Below, in pieces: positions 53,550 to 61,466 of a stretch of 64,000 bases of DNA. Position 1 is the first letter of the stretch. Every line of letters starts with the position of its first letter. A model generated the notes under the pieces. That model made no database searches. It was not told where the DNA came from and was given only the letters and a program-made list of their open reading frames with translations. The stretch is from RGIG7332 sp045580305 (lineage in GTDB: Bacteria; Bacillota; Clostridia; Oscillospirales; JAAYXM01), in assembly GCA_045580305.1 (NCBI GenBank), contig JAZNNQ010000002.1, forward strand, positions 1 through 64,000, read 5' to 3'. The position numbers and the translations under genes were made by a program.

Positions 53550-53721
53550 CGATATAAATTACCAGGGGTAATTTGCGATATGCTTTAAGGCGCGATATAT
53601 GCGATGCATACGATATGCCTTGCGGCACGATAATTTATATCATATCGCAATCGCAAAGTGAGCGGTTATATCGCATTTTGAATAACAAAATATACCGCAC
53701 GAACGAAGTGAGTATATCGCG
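53549..53721. repeat. ATATCG-type multi-hairpin repeat, copy C
   Basis: It starts on the last base of the mutS2 stop codon with GCGATATAAATTACC, has the partner arm ATAATTTATATCATATCGC, and ends with CGAACGAAGTGAGTATATCGC. The inner hairpins differ from copies A and B but the ATATCG spacing is kept. Confidence 0.75.
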
Positions 53722-53736
53722 AAAGAGGAGTTATTG

Positions 53737-54081
53737 ATGGAAAACAAAACAATAAAAGAATTGGCAGTCGAACTGACAATTGAAATAACAACTGTATGCG
53801 ATGATATTAAAGGGTGAGCTGTATTTACAAATCAGCTTCTTCGGTCATGTTCCTCTGTAGGGGCGAATGCATATGAAGCGAAATATGCACAGAGCAAAGC
53901 GGATTTTATAAGCAAAATGGAGATTGCACTTAAAGAGTGTTATGAAACAGAGTATTGGCTGGAAATCCTTTTTAAAATCGGCGCTATTGATGACGGAACT
54001 TATAAAAAACTTATTAACAAAAGTGGTACAATAAGGAGAAAACTTATTGCATCCGTTAAAACGGTGAAAACCCCAAAATAA
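53737..54081 (+). pseudogene. Four-helix-bundle (23S rRNA IVP / Avd-like) protein with one in-frame TGA
   Basis: 115 codons in a single frame from ATG 53737 (GAGGAG upstream) to TAA 54079, interrupted only by TGA at 53815 (codon 27). The reading before it (KELAVELTIEITTVCDDIKG) and after it (FTNQLLRSCSSVGANAYEA, SKADFISKMEIALKECYETE) is that of the S23-type four-helix bundle family. Family members usually have Arg at the broken codon (KGRxxxxNQLLRS), so a CGA to TGA change would explain it. The 3' remainder is otherwise intact, so the lesion is recent, or the codon was misread in assembly. Confidence 0.85.
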
Positions 54082-54124
54082 GTTTTTGTAAAGTGTTCAT
54101 AAAAATCCTTATAGTGAAAATATA

Positions 54125-54160
54125 CAAGAATTACACCCTTGAAGGTGAAAAATTCTTGTC
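54125..54160 (+). terminator. Hairpin before the HPr-like gene
   Basis: CAAGAATT...AATTCTTG enclosing CACCCTTGAAGGTG, followed by TCTTT: a weak terminator or regulatory stem. Confidence 0.45.
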
Positions 54161-54179
54161 TTTGACTATGAAAAAACAG

Positions 54180-54209
54180 TTGACGAAGTGACTTGAAATT
54201 TGTTATTCT
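54180..54209 (+). promoter_or_regulatory. Promoter of the HPr-like gene
   Basis: TTGACG (54180-54185), 18 bp, TATTCT (54204-54209). An alternative -10, TATAAT, lies at 54213-54218 without a well-spaced -35. No cre-like site was noticed. Confidence 0.5.
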
Positions 54210-54256
54210 ATGTATAATAAGAATGATAGCAAATTTGTGAACGGAGGCCACATTTT

Positions 54257-54520
54257 ATGTGTTCTAAAGTAGTTGTAATCAATAACCAGATCGGACTTCG
54301 TGCCCGTCCTGCAACCTTCTTTATCCAGAAGGCAAACGAGTTTAAATCAAGCATCACCGTTGAGCGTGAGGAGCGTCGCGTTAATGCGAAGAGCTTACTT
54401 GGCGTTCTCTCCCTTGGCATTGTTAAGGGTACCGAGATCACTATCACCGCTGAAGGTAGTGACGAGAATGAAGCACTTTTAGCACTTTGCGAGCTTGTAA
54501 ACTCCAACTTTTCCGAGTAA
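54257..54520 (+). CDS. HPr-like phosphocarrier homologue with Arg15 (Crh-like)
   Basis: 87 residues, the normal HPr size. The phosphorylation loop reads GLRARPATFF, so position 15 is Arg (CGT) instead of the His that accepts phosphate from Enzyme I. The regulatory serine 46 is kept in AKSLLGVLSLG. This is the pattern of Crh, whose residue 15 is Gln and which works only through HPr kinase and CcpA. It should therefore not carry phosphate to sugars but could act in carbon catabolite control. It is monocistronic, with its own terminator. Confidence 0.9.
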   Translation: MCSKVVVINNQIGLRARPATFFIQKANEFKSSITVEREERRVNAKSLLGVLSLGIVKGTEITITAEGSDENEALLALCELVNSNFSE

Positions 54521-54538
54521 TTCATAAAGAAGATCATT

Positions 54539-54572
54539 TAAAAGGCAGGATGGGTAATCCTGCCTTTTTTTG
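54539..54572 (+). terminator. Intrinsic terminator
   Basis: AAAAGGCAGGAT, GGGTA loop, ATCCTGCCTTTTTTT. Strong. Confidence 0.9.
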
Positions 54573-54577
54573 TCAAA

Positions 54578-54849
54578 GCCGAGGGAAAATGATGCCCCTT
54601 AAGGTTTTAAAACTTAAATTTCGCGAAATACCGCATAAAATTCTGCAAATATACGCCAGTATTATTCTTGAATTTTACTTGTCTTTCGACAAAATTTATT
54701 GTTTTAAAACTCTTCGACCTTAAACGCCGGAAAATTTTATGGATTTTCGGTACGGAGGACGAAGGTAGGCTGGCGCCTTGCGAGGACGACAAGGCGAAAA
54801 GACGAAAATTTAACAAGTTTAAGGCTTGAGGGGCATCGTTTTCCCTCGG
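54578..54849. mobile_element. MITE-like element with 25-bp terminal inverted repeats
   Basis: The left end GCCGAGGGAAAATGATGCCCCTTAA (shown here as one 25-base end, 54578-54602) is matched at 23 of 25 positions by the complement of the right end (54825-54849). The 272-bp element has no ORF. Inside is ATACGCCAGTATT, the core of the hairpins at 27377 and 42610, and GACGAAGG...AAGGCGAAAAGACG. No target-site duplication is obvious. The right end lies 16 bp before the uvrC start and leaves its RBS (TAAGGAGGTG) intact. Confidence 0.6.
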
Positions 54850-54865
54850 CTAAGGAGGTGATTAT

Positions 54866-56662
54866 ATGGTCAATTTACACGACAAGGCGAGAAGCCTGCC
54901 CGCACTTCCCGGCGTTTACATTATGATGAACAAAACAGGTGAAGTGATATATGTCGGCAAGGCGAAGAAACTGATAAACCGCGTAAGCTCATACTTTGCG
55001 CCAAATCCCAACCACAATTACAAAACCTCGGTTATGGTAAGCCGTGTGCACGATTTTGACTATGTGGTCACCGATACCGAATTTGAGGCGCTGATACTTG
55101 AAAACTCACTTATAAAGCGCCATAAGCCGCGGTATAATATACTTTTAAAGGACGATAAGGGCTATCCCTTCATCCGCCTTGATGTGAAGGCGGAGTATCC
55201 GCGGTTTTCCATCGTGTCAAAAATCGCCTCGGACGGTGCCCGTTATTTCGGACCTTACGGCGGCAGATCACTTTCCAAGGCCGCCATTGACGCGGTGTGT
55301 CAGGTAATGAAACTTCCCACCTGCAAGCGGGCATTTCCCCAAACCATCGGGCGTGGCAGACCCTGTTTAAATGCCCATCTCGGCAGATGCGACGCGGTGT
55401 GTGGCGGCAAGGTATCAAAGGAAGAATATCGGGCAAAAATCGACCGCGCCATAGAGCTTTTTGAGGGCAAGGGCGAAAAGCTGCTTGCGGAAATGCGGGC
55501 GCGAATGGAAGTTCACGCCGAAAAGATGGAATTTGAGGCGGCGGCAAAGCTCCGTGACGAAATACGCGCCATTGAAAACCTCGGCGTGCGGCAGAAAATT
55601 ATTTCCGGCGCACTGAGCGATACCGATGTAATCGCGCTGGAAATAGGGGAGAGCAAGTGTGCTTTCTCGGTGCTCCATTATATCGAGGGCGCGCTCTTGG
55701 AGAGCGAGTGTGAGCTTATTGACACTCCGGTATATACAGAGCGTGCAGAACTTCTTGCGGACTTTATCCGTCGGTACTATATGCCCAAGCGTGTACTGCC
55801 GAAAAACATATATGTAGCAGGTGAGGTGGCAGATTGCACCCTTCTGTCGCAATGGCTCACTTCGGTTGCAACACATAAGGTGGAACTTACCTCACCCCAG
55901 CGTGGCGACAAGGTAAAACTTACCCAAATGGCACAGCAAAACGCGGCGGAAAAGTTAAAGATTGCGGTAAGTGACGAGGAAAAATGCGCCCGTGTAATCG
56001 AGGATTTGCAGCATCTGCTTGGTTTAGATAAGCCACCACGCCGTATAGAGTGCTACGACATTTCAAATACCGGCGGCGAAAATCAGGTAGCGTCAATGGT
56101 GGTCTGGCAGGACGGAAAGCCGAAACGCTCGGACTATCGCAAATTCAAAATTAAAACCATAGCTGACCAGAACGATGTGGAGGCCCACCGTGAGGTAATC
56201 TCCCGCAGGATGGAGCGGTATAACGCGGGTGATGCTAAATTTTCGCCTCTGCCCGACCTTATTTTCCTTGATGGCGGCAAGCCGCAGGTAAACGGTGTTG
56301 TTGCGCTGGGTATCGACATTCCCGTGTTCGGTCTTGTCAAGGATGAAAAGCACCGCACCCGCGCGATAATAAATGCGGCGGGTGAGGAGGTGTCCATCTC
56401 CGCATCGCCCGCGGTTTTCAAGCTTTGCGCGGGCATTCAGGAGGAGGTGCACCGCGTCGCCATTTCCTACCACCGTTCACTGCGCGACAAGGTAGGCTCC
56501 ACCCTTACCAAAATTGAGGGCGTGGGCGAGGTGCGCGCAAAAAAACTTTTACGCCATTTTAAAAGCATTACCGCCATTAAAACAGCCGATGTTTCCGAAT
56601 TAGCTGCGGTGGTGCCCGAGGATGTGGCGATTAACATCCACAATTATTTTAAGGAGAAATAA
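54866..56662 (+). CDS. uvrC: Excinuclease ABC subunit C
   Basis: 598 residues. The GIY-YIG nuclease (LPGVYIMMNKTGEVIYVGKA), UVR motif (FEAAAKLRDEIRAIE), RNase-H-like endonuclease (CYDISNTGG, LIFLDGGKPQVN) and a helix-hairpin-helix pair at the C-terminus are all present. It makes both incisions in nucleotide excision repair with UvrA and UvrB. It has a strong RBS AAGGAGGTG. Confidence 0.96.
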   Translation: MVNLHDKARSLPALPGVYIMMNKTGEVIYVGKAKKLINRVSSYFAPNPNHNYKTSVMVSRVHDFDYVVTDTEFEALILENSLIKRHKPRYNILLKDDKGYPFIRLDVKAEYPRFSIVSKIASDGARYFGPYGGRSLSKAAIDAVCQVMKLPTCKRAFPQTIGRGRPCLNAHLGRCDAVCGGKVSKEEYRAKIDRAIELFEGKGEKLLAEMRARMEVHAEKMEFEAAAKLRDEIRAIENLGVRQKIISGALSDTDVIALEIGESKCAFSVLHYIEGALLESECELIDTPVYTERAELLADFIRRYYMPKRVLPKNIYVAGEVADCTLLSQWLTSVATHKVELTSPQRGDKVKLTQMAQQNAAEKLKIAVSDEEKCARVIEDLQHLLGLDKPPRRIECYDISNTGGENQVASMVVWQDGKPKRSDYRKFKIKTIADQNDVEAHREVISRRMERYNAGDAKFSPLPDLIFLDGGKPQVNGVVALGIDIPVFGLVKDEKHRTRAIINAAGEEVSISASPAVFKLCAGIQEEVHRVAISYHRSLRDKVGSTLTKIEGVGEVRAKKLLRHFKSITAIKTADVSELAAVVPEDVAINIHNYFKEK

Positions 56663-56664
56663 AT

Positions 56665-57207
56665 ATGAGAGTTATAACAGGTACGGCGCGCGGCCGTAAA
56701 CTTAAAACCTTAGAGGGCCTTGACACCCGCCCGACAACCGACAGAATTAAGGAGTCGATTTTCAATATAATCCAGTTTGAAATCCCGGGCAGAAAGATAC
56801 TCGACCTTTTCGGCGGCAGCGGCCAGATGGCAATCGAGGCGCTAAGTCGCGGTGCGGAAAGTGCGGTCATCGTCGATGCATCCACCGCCGCAACAAAAAT
56901 AATTGCGGAAAATGTAAAGACCTGCGGCTTTGAGAAGCAGACAAATGTAATAACCGGCGATTTTTCAAACTTTCTTTCCACCACAAAGGAGAAGTTTGAT
57001 GTTATCTTTTTAGACCCGCCTTACCGTGAAAATTTTCTTGTGCGCGCCATAAATAAGATTTGTGACATTGACATTTTGACAGATAGTGGTATAATAGTAT
57101 GTGAGAGTGCCCGCGAAACGGTTATGCCCGATGTGACTGAGCCGTATACCAAGGGCCGTGAGTATCTTTACGGAAAGTCGAAGATTACCGTGTATCGAAG
57201 GGGATAG
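56665..57207 (+). CDS. rsmD: 16S rRNA (guanine966-N2)-methyltransferase
   Basis: 180 residues. MRVITGTARGRKL, RPTTDRIKESIFNII, LDLFGGSGQMAIEALSRGA (SAM site) and the catalytic LDPPY motif are the RsmD hallmarks. The FGGSGQM variant replaces the usual AGTG. It starts 2 bp after uvrC and 2 bp before coaD, so it is in an operon with both. Confidence 0.94.
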   Translation: MRVITGTARGRKLKTLEGLDTRPTTDRIKESIFNIIQFEIPGRKILDLFGGSGQMAIEALSRGAESAVIVDASTAATKIIAENVKTCGFEKQTNVITGDFSNFLSTTKEKFDVIFLDPPYRENFLVRAINKICDIDILTDSGIIVCESARETVMPDVTEPYTKGREYLYGKSKITVYRRG

Positions 57208-57209
57208 TT

Positions 57210-57695
57210 ATGAAAACTTGTATCTATCCGGGCAGTTTTGACCCGGTTACCCTCGGGCATCTTGATGTTATCCGTCGCGCCGCTTCTATCTTTGATAAGG
57301 TAGTGGTGGTGGTAATGGTAAACGCCAAGAAAAAGACCCTCTTCACACTTGAAGAGCGGTCAGAGCTTATTAAGCGTGTAACTCGCGATCTGCCCAATGT
57401 AAGCGTTTCCTTTTCCGATGATCTGCTCTCCCGCTATGCGGACACCTTGGGTGACTGCGTGGTGGTCAAGGGTCTGCGCGCAATAAGCGATTTTGAGGCT
57501 GAGTTCCAGCAGGCGCTTATTAACCGCAAGCTTAATCCGAAACTCGAAACCGTGTTCCTGCCGACCTCGGAGGAGTATTTGTACCTTTCCTCAAGCCTTG
57601 TTAAAGAGGTGGGCCTTTTAGACGGTGATATTTCCAAATTTGTACCCGGTGAAATTTTAGACGATGTTAAGAAAAAATTAAGTAAGGGGAATTAG
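57210..57695 (+). CDS. coaD: Phosphopantetheine adenylyltransferase
   Basis: 161 residues, the normal size. YPGSFDPVTLGHLDVI holds the T/HxGH-type nucleotide motif; KGLRAISDFEAEFQQALIN and YLYLSSSLVKEV are the other family blocks. It adds AMP to 4'-phosphopantetheine in coenzyme A synthesis. The rsmD-coaD order is common in bacteria. Confidence 0.96.
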   Translation: MKTCIYPGSFDPVTLGHLDVIRRAASIFDKVVVVVMVNAKKKTLFTLEERSELIKRVTRDLPNVSVSFSDDLLSRYADTLGDCVVVKGLRAISDFEAEFQQALINRKLNPKLETVFLPTSEEYLYLSSSLVKEVGLLDGDISKFVPGEILDDVKKKLSKGN

Positions 57696-57699
57696 ACTT

Positions 57700-58164
57700 A
57701 TGGCTGTAAGAATAGAAGAATTAATCGGTATGTTACACGACGCGATTTCAGACGCATTTACACTGCCCTTCGGCGGTGGCAAGTGTCTTGTTGATAAGGA
57801 TGAGGCTCTCGGCTTACTTGACGAAATCCGTGAGAACCTGCCCCAGGATTTAGAGCAGGCACGCGTTATCGTTGAGGAGCGCAACGATATTTTAGCTCAG
57901 TCCAAGCGTGAGGCTGAGAATATCAAACGCGCCGCTGAAGAGCGTGCACGCCAGCTTGTGTCCGAGGACGAGATTTTACTTACCGCAAAGCAGAAGGCAA
58001 ATGAGATGATTACCCTTGCTGAGACCAAGTCCAAGGAGCTCTCCCGTACCGCAAACGAGTATGTTGACGACTCACTCCGCCGCTTAGAGCAGGTTATGGA
58101 GCAGGCGCTCAACGAAACCCATCGCGCAAGAGAGGACTTCAAGAAAGTCTCCGGTAAACAGTAA
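57700..58164 (+). CDS. Coiled-coil protein following coaD
   Basis: 154 residues. After a short N-terminal region (1-50, with AFTLPFGGGKCLVDKDEALGL) the protein is one continuous charged coiled coil (about 50-150), resembling V-type ATPase subunit E or DivIVA-like helices. This gene often follows coaD in clostridia; its role is not known. It lies 4 bp after coaD in the same operon. Confidence 0.75.
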   Translation: MAVRIEELIGMLHDAISDAFTLPFGGGKCLVDKDEALGLLDEIRENLPQDLEQARVIVEERNDILAQSKREAENIKRAAEERARQLVSEDEILLTAKQKANEMITLAETKSKELSRTANEYVDDSLRRLEQVMEQALNETHRAREDFKKVSGKQ

Positions 58165-58170
58165 AAAATC

Positions 58171-58202
58171 AAAAGGCTGTGGCTCACCCACAGCCTTTTT
58201 CG
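58171..58202 (+). terminator. Intrinsic terminator
   Basis: AAAAGGCTGTGG, CTCA loop, CCACAGCCTTTTT. Ends the uvrC-rsmD-coaD operon. Confidence 0.9.
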
Positions 58203-58233
58203 TTTTTAGTTTTAAGAAAAGAGATGATAAACC

Positions 58234-58668
58234 GTGAATGTCGCGAAAACAAATAAAGATTATCCAGATCCATTGGATGTGAGATATAAGCACGACCTTA
58301 CGCACATCAATGACATAATGGAGCCCTATAGCGACGAAGTGATTTTTTGCGCATTTGGTACCGATTTGCCTATGTTTCATATGACAGATGATCATTTATA
58401 TGATATTTTCCAACATGCACCGAGGCATGGCTTAGGATGGCGCGGACTTACTCGTGATTACAATCAGATGGAAGGCACTTTCGGGGATTACTTGTGCGTA
58501 TGGGTGGTTATACCGGATTTAGATGAGTGGATTGAAGATTTGCTGTATTATCAGCACTTCACTTTTTCGTTTGAGGAAACAACGCGACCTGCGTATTACG
58601 CTCTTCTGGATTGGCTTGGTGCGGCGAAGAAAAGCGTATGCAAAGAGGTTTTGTGTTGTAGGCGGTAG
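58234..58668 (+). CDS. Hypothetical protein
   Basis: 144 residues, soluble, acidic, rich in aromatic residues (FGTDLPMFHMTDDHLYDIF, GDYLCVWVVIPDLDEWIEDL), ending with a cysteine-rich CKEVLCCRR. No family is recognised. GTG start with only a weak RBS. It precedes the phosphoesterase in the same direction. Confidence 0.6.
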   Translation: MNVAKTNKDYPDPLDVRYKHDLTHINDIMEPYSDEVIFCAFGTDLPMFHMTDDHLYDIFQHAPRHGLGWRGLTRDYNQMEGTFGDYLCVWVVIPDLDEWIEDLLYYQHFTFSFEETTRPAYYALLDWLGAAKKSVCKEVLCCRR

Positions 58669-58713
58669 TTGAGGAAAATACCACAGCTTTTTTATATCAA
58701 AGTAGGTGATTAT

Positions 58714-59388
58714 ATGATATACATAACCGGGGATACTCATATTCCCATAGATATTCAGAAATTATCTTCAAAGTTGTTTCCTGAGCAGAAGAAAATGACA
58801 AAAGGCGACTATGTGATAATTTGCGGCGATTTCGGCGGCCTTTGGGACGGAGGCAATGAAGAAAAATATTGGGTCAAATGGCTTAAAGATAAAAACTTTA
58901 CAACCCTGTTCGTGGACGGAAATCACGAGAATTTCTCACTGCTCAACAGCCTGCCGGTAATGGATTTTGCGGGCGGTAAGGTGCACCGTGTGGAGGAGGG
59001 TGTTTACCACCTTATGCGCGGCGAAATTTACAACCTTGAGGGTAAGAACTTTTTTACCTTTGGCGGCGCGGCGTCTCATGACAGAGCATATCGTACCGAG
59101 GGCAAGAACTGGTGGTCTGAGGAGCTGCCGAGTACGGCGGAATATGAGTACGGGTTGGAAAATTTAAAAAGCCATAACTTTTTCGTGGATTATATAATCA
59201 CACACTGCGCACCTGCAGATGTGCAGAATATGATAGCCGCACATTATAAACAAAGCGAACTTACCGCGTTTCTGCAGGAGATAAAAGCGAAAACCACATA
59301 TACTCATTGGTATTTCGGTCACTATCACAGAGATATTGCCCTTGACGAAAAGCACACGGTGGTATTTGAAAAGAAGATACTATTATAA
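58714..59388 (+). CDS. Metallophosphoesterase
   Basis: 224 residues. The calcineurin-like metal ligands are present in order: DTH (IYITGDTHIP), GDFGGLWDG, GNHENFSLL, THCAP and GHYHRD. Such enzymes hydrolyse phosphodiesters or phosphomonoesters with two metal ions; the substrate is not predictable. The start at 58714 follows AGGTGAT; the longer frame from 58669 begins at the previous stop. Confidence 0.88.
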   Translation: MIYITGDTHIPIDIQKLSSKLFPEQKKMTKGDYVIICGDFGGLWDGGNEEKYWVKWLKDKNFTTLFVDGNHENFSLLNSLPVMDFAGGKVHRVEEGVYHLMRGEIYNLEGKNFFTFGGAASHDRAYRTEGKNWWSEELPSTAEYEYGLENLKSHNFFVDYIITHCAPADVQNMIAAHYKQSELTAFLQEIKAKTTYTHWYFGHYHRDIALDEKHTVVFEKKILL

Positions 59389-59420
59389 AAAGGCTGTGAG
59401 CATACCCACAGCCTTTTTGT
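59387..59420 (+). terminator. Intrinsic terminator
   Basis: AAAAAGGCTGTG / CACAGCCTTTTTG. Very like the terminator at 58171-58202. Confidence 0.85.
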
Positions 59421-59433
59421 TTTAGCCCTTTCC

Positions 59434-59564
59434 TCGTATCTATCTCTCCCTCCGTCAAAAATCAGAGATTTTTGCCACCTCCCTCATCATAGGGAGGCTT
59501 TATTTTTTTGGCTCCCTCTGATGAGGGAGCTGTCAGCGAAGCTGACTGAGGGAGAGAGTTTTAA
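59434..59564. repeat. CTCCCTC repeat (double), overlapping the DUF559 gene end
   Basis: ATCTCTCCCTCCGTC...CTCCCTCATCATAGGGAGG followed by GGCTCCCTCTGATGAGGGAGC...GACTGAGGGAGAGAG. The right part codes the last residues and the stop of the minus-strand gene at 59533. Confidence 0.75.
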
Positions 59565-59901
59565 CAACAAAATCTATGTGTTCGCAAACACCTGCGAAAT
59601 TACGGTCTATATCTGTGTTGCAAATTCGTAACACAGATAACCCCATATCTTCCAGTTCTTTTTTGCGGAGGTTATCTTTTTGTTTTTGTGTATCGGTGTA
59701 ATGCTCTCCACCGTCAAGCTCAAGTACAAGCTTAGCTTTTGCACAATAGAAGTCAGCGATATAATTTGCTATGGTTTTTTGTCGTTGGAAACGCGGAGAA
59801 TAACCTCTTAAGAAATTGTACCACAGCTTTCTTTCCCAAGGGGTCATATTTTTTCTTAATTCTTTTGCCAAAGGAATATTATTTTTATTATAGGGTATCA
59901 T
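59533..59901 (-). CDS. DUF559 endonuclease-domain protein
   Basis: 122 residues of the very-short-patch-repair-like restriction-endonuclease fold. NMTPWERKLWYNFLRG, FQRQKTIANYIADFYC and LVLELDGGEHYTD carry the family core, including the D...ExDG metal-binding residues. The last residues, TLSLSQLR, are read from a CTCCCTC repeat, and a second repeat lies just upstream of the start. The cassette may move or be retained together with these repeats. The physiological role of DUF559 proteins is unknown. Confidence 0.85.
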   Translation of the reverse strand: MIPYNKNNIPLAKELRKNMTPWERKLWYNFLRGYSPRFQRQKTIANYIADFYCAKAKLVLELDGGEHYTDTQKQKDNLRKKELEDMGLSVLRICNTDIDRNFAGVCEHIDFVVKTLSLSQLR

Positions 59902-59907
59902 TTTGTA

Positions 59908-59965
59908 TCTCTCCCTCCGTCAAAAATCAGAGATTTATTAAGCCTCCCTCATCATAGGGAGGCTG
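59908..59965. repeat. CTCCCTC repeat, short copy upstream of the DUF559 gene
   Basis: TATCTCTCCCTCCGTCAAAAATCAGAGATT then GCCTCCCTCATCATAGGGAGGC, a near copy of 59437-59500 with the middle shortened. Confidence 0.7.
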
Positions 59966-59967
59966 AA

Positions 59968-60001
59968 TAAAAACTCCCGTGGAATTTTCCACGGGAGTTA
60001 A
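59968..60001 (-). terminator. Terminator of purA
   Basis: AAAACTCCCGTGGA / TCCACGGGAGTT. Oriented to end the minus-strand purA transcript. Confidence 0.8.
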
Positions 60002-60003
60002 AC

Positions 60004-61275
60004 TTATCTGTAAATAATCTGATCACGATCGGGGCCGACGCCGACAATTGATACCGGACAGTCACAAACCTCTTCGATACGCTTGATATATTTCTTTAAG
60101 TTCTCTGGTAACTTATCATAATCGCGAATGTCGCTTAAATCCTCGTTAAAGCCGTCAAACTCCTCATAAACCGGAGTGCAACGAGCGAGATCGTCAAGGT
60201 CAGCGGGGAAGTCGCGGGTGATTTTACCATCCATCTCATAGCCGATGCAAAGCTTGATTTTCTCAAGACCCATAAGAGGATCGATCTTATTGATAACAAT
60301 AGAGGTAAGGCCGTTTACCCGAACGGTGTAACGAGCGATAACCGCGTCAAACCAGCCGGTACGGCGGGGTCTGCCGGTGGTTGTACCGAACTCTGCACCC
60401 TTTTGACGGATATACTCGCCAATTTCATCATCAAGCTCTGTAGGGAAGGGACCCTTACCAACACGGGTAGTGTAGCCCTTGCAGATACCCACAACCTCAT
60501 TGATCGCGGTAGGACCAACGCCGGATCCGATGCAGACGCCGCCTGCAACCGGATGGGATGAGGTAACATAGGGGTAAGTACCCATATCAAGATCAAGGAG
60601 TGTACCCTGAGCACCCTCGAAGAGTACATTCTTATTAGCCTTGAGGGCATCATAAATCATCGGGGTAGTGTCGCGTACGAACTTAGCAAGACGCTGGGAA
60701 TATACGCGGTACTCCTCAACGATAGCGTCGATATCAAGGGGCTCTTTACCGTAGAGCTTAGTTATAATCTCGTTCTTCAGTGCGCCCTTTTCACGAACAA
60801 TAGCCTCGAACTTTGCGGGATTAACAAAGTCGTGCATACGGATACCACTGCGCTCAGCCTTGTCCATATAGCAGGGGCCGATACCCTTCTTGGTGGTGCC
60901 GATGTCACCCTTACCGCGAGCAGCCTCACTCAGACCGTCAAGCTCGATGTGCCAGGGCATAATAACATGAGCACGAGCATCGATATATAAATTGTCAAGG
61001 GAAACGCCCTTAGCCACAAGGCCGTCCATTTCCGCAAGAACTACCTTCGGGTCACAAACAACGCCCGCACCGATGATGTTAACAGTGCCGGAGTAGAGGA
61101 TACCCGAGGGGATAAGATGAAGCTTATATACATTTTCGCCGACGATTACAGTGTGACCCGCGTTGTTACCACCCTGAGAGCGGACAACAACATCAGCCTG
61201 AGATGAGAAAATGTCGATGAATTTTCCCTTACCCTCATCGCCCCACTGTGCGCCGAGAATTACTTTTCCTGACAT
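60004..61275 (-). CDS. purA: Adenylosuccinate synthetase
   Basis: 423 residues from ATG 61275 (AAAGGGGTG upstream; a TTG at 61296 is in the RBS region). GAQWGDEGKGK is the GTP-binding P-loop with the catalytic Asp, NNAGHTV the IMP site, and IGTTKKGIGPCYMDKAER and TTTGRPRRTGWFD are further conserved blocks. It joins IMP and aspartate using GTP in AMP synthesis. Confidence 0.96.
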   Translation of the reverse strand: MSGKVILGAQWGDEGKGKFIDIFSSQADVVVRSQGGNNAGHTVIVGENVYKLHLIPSGILYSGTVNIIGAGVVCDPKVVLAEMDGLVAKGVSLDNLYIDARAHVIMPWHIELDGLSEAARGKGDIGTTKKGIGPCYMDKAERSGIRMHDFVNPAKFEAIVREKGALKNEIITKLYGKEPLDIDAIVEEYRVYSQRLAKFVRDTTPMIYDALKANKNVLFEGAQGTLLDLDMGTYPYVTSSHPVAGGVCIGSGVGPTAINEVVGICKGYTTRVGKGPFPTELDDEIGEYIRQKGAEFGTTTGRPRRTGWFDAVIARYTVRVNGLTSIVINKIDPLMGLEKIKLCIGYEMDGKITRDFPADLDDLARCTPVYEEFDGFNEDLSDIRDYDKLPENLKKYIKRIEEVCDCPVSIVGVGPDRDQIIYR

Positions 61276-61307
61276 AGTTAAAAGCACCCCTTTCAAAAAC
61301 AGAGTAT

Positions 61308-61336
61308 ATTATAACACAGATAAAAGAAAAATACAA
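61308..61336 (-). promoter_or_regulatory. Promoter of purA
   Basis: Minus strand: TTGTAT (61331-61336), 17 bp, TATAAT (61308-61313). No PurR box was recognised. Confidence 0.7.
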
Positions 61337-61466
61337 ACCTTTTTTTAAAAATATTTATATAAATTATAGTAGATTTATTTGCGGAATTGAGTTATAATAT
61401 ACTATGTATAGATATGTGATAAAGCCTTCCCCTCGAGGAGAAGCCCAAAATAGGCAGGAGTATTTT

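Noticed and set aside
53815..53817. UGA recoded as an amino acid
   Set aside because: All other genes in the window end normally and many use TGA as stop, so a genome-wide code change is not supported; a point mutation is simpler.
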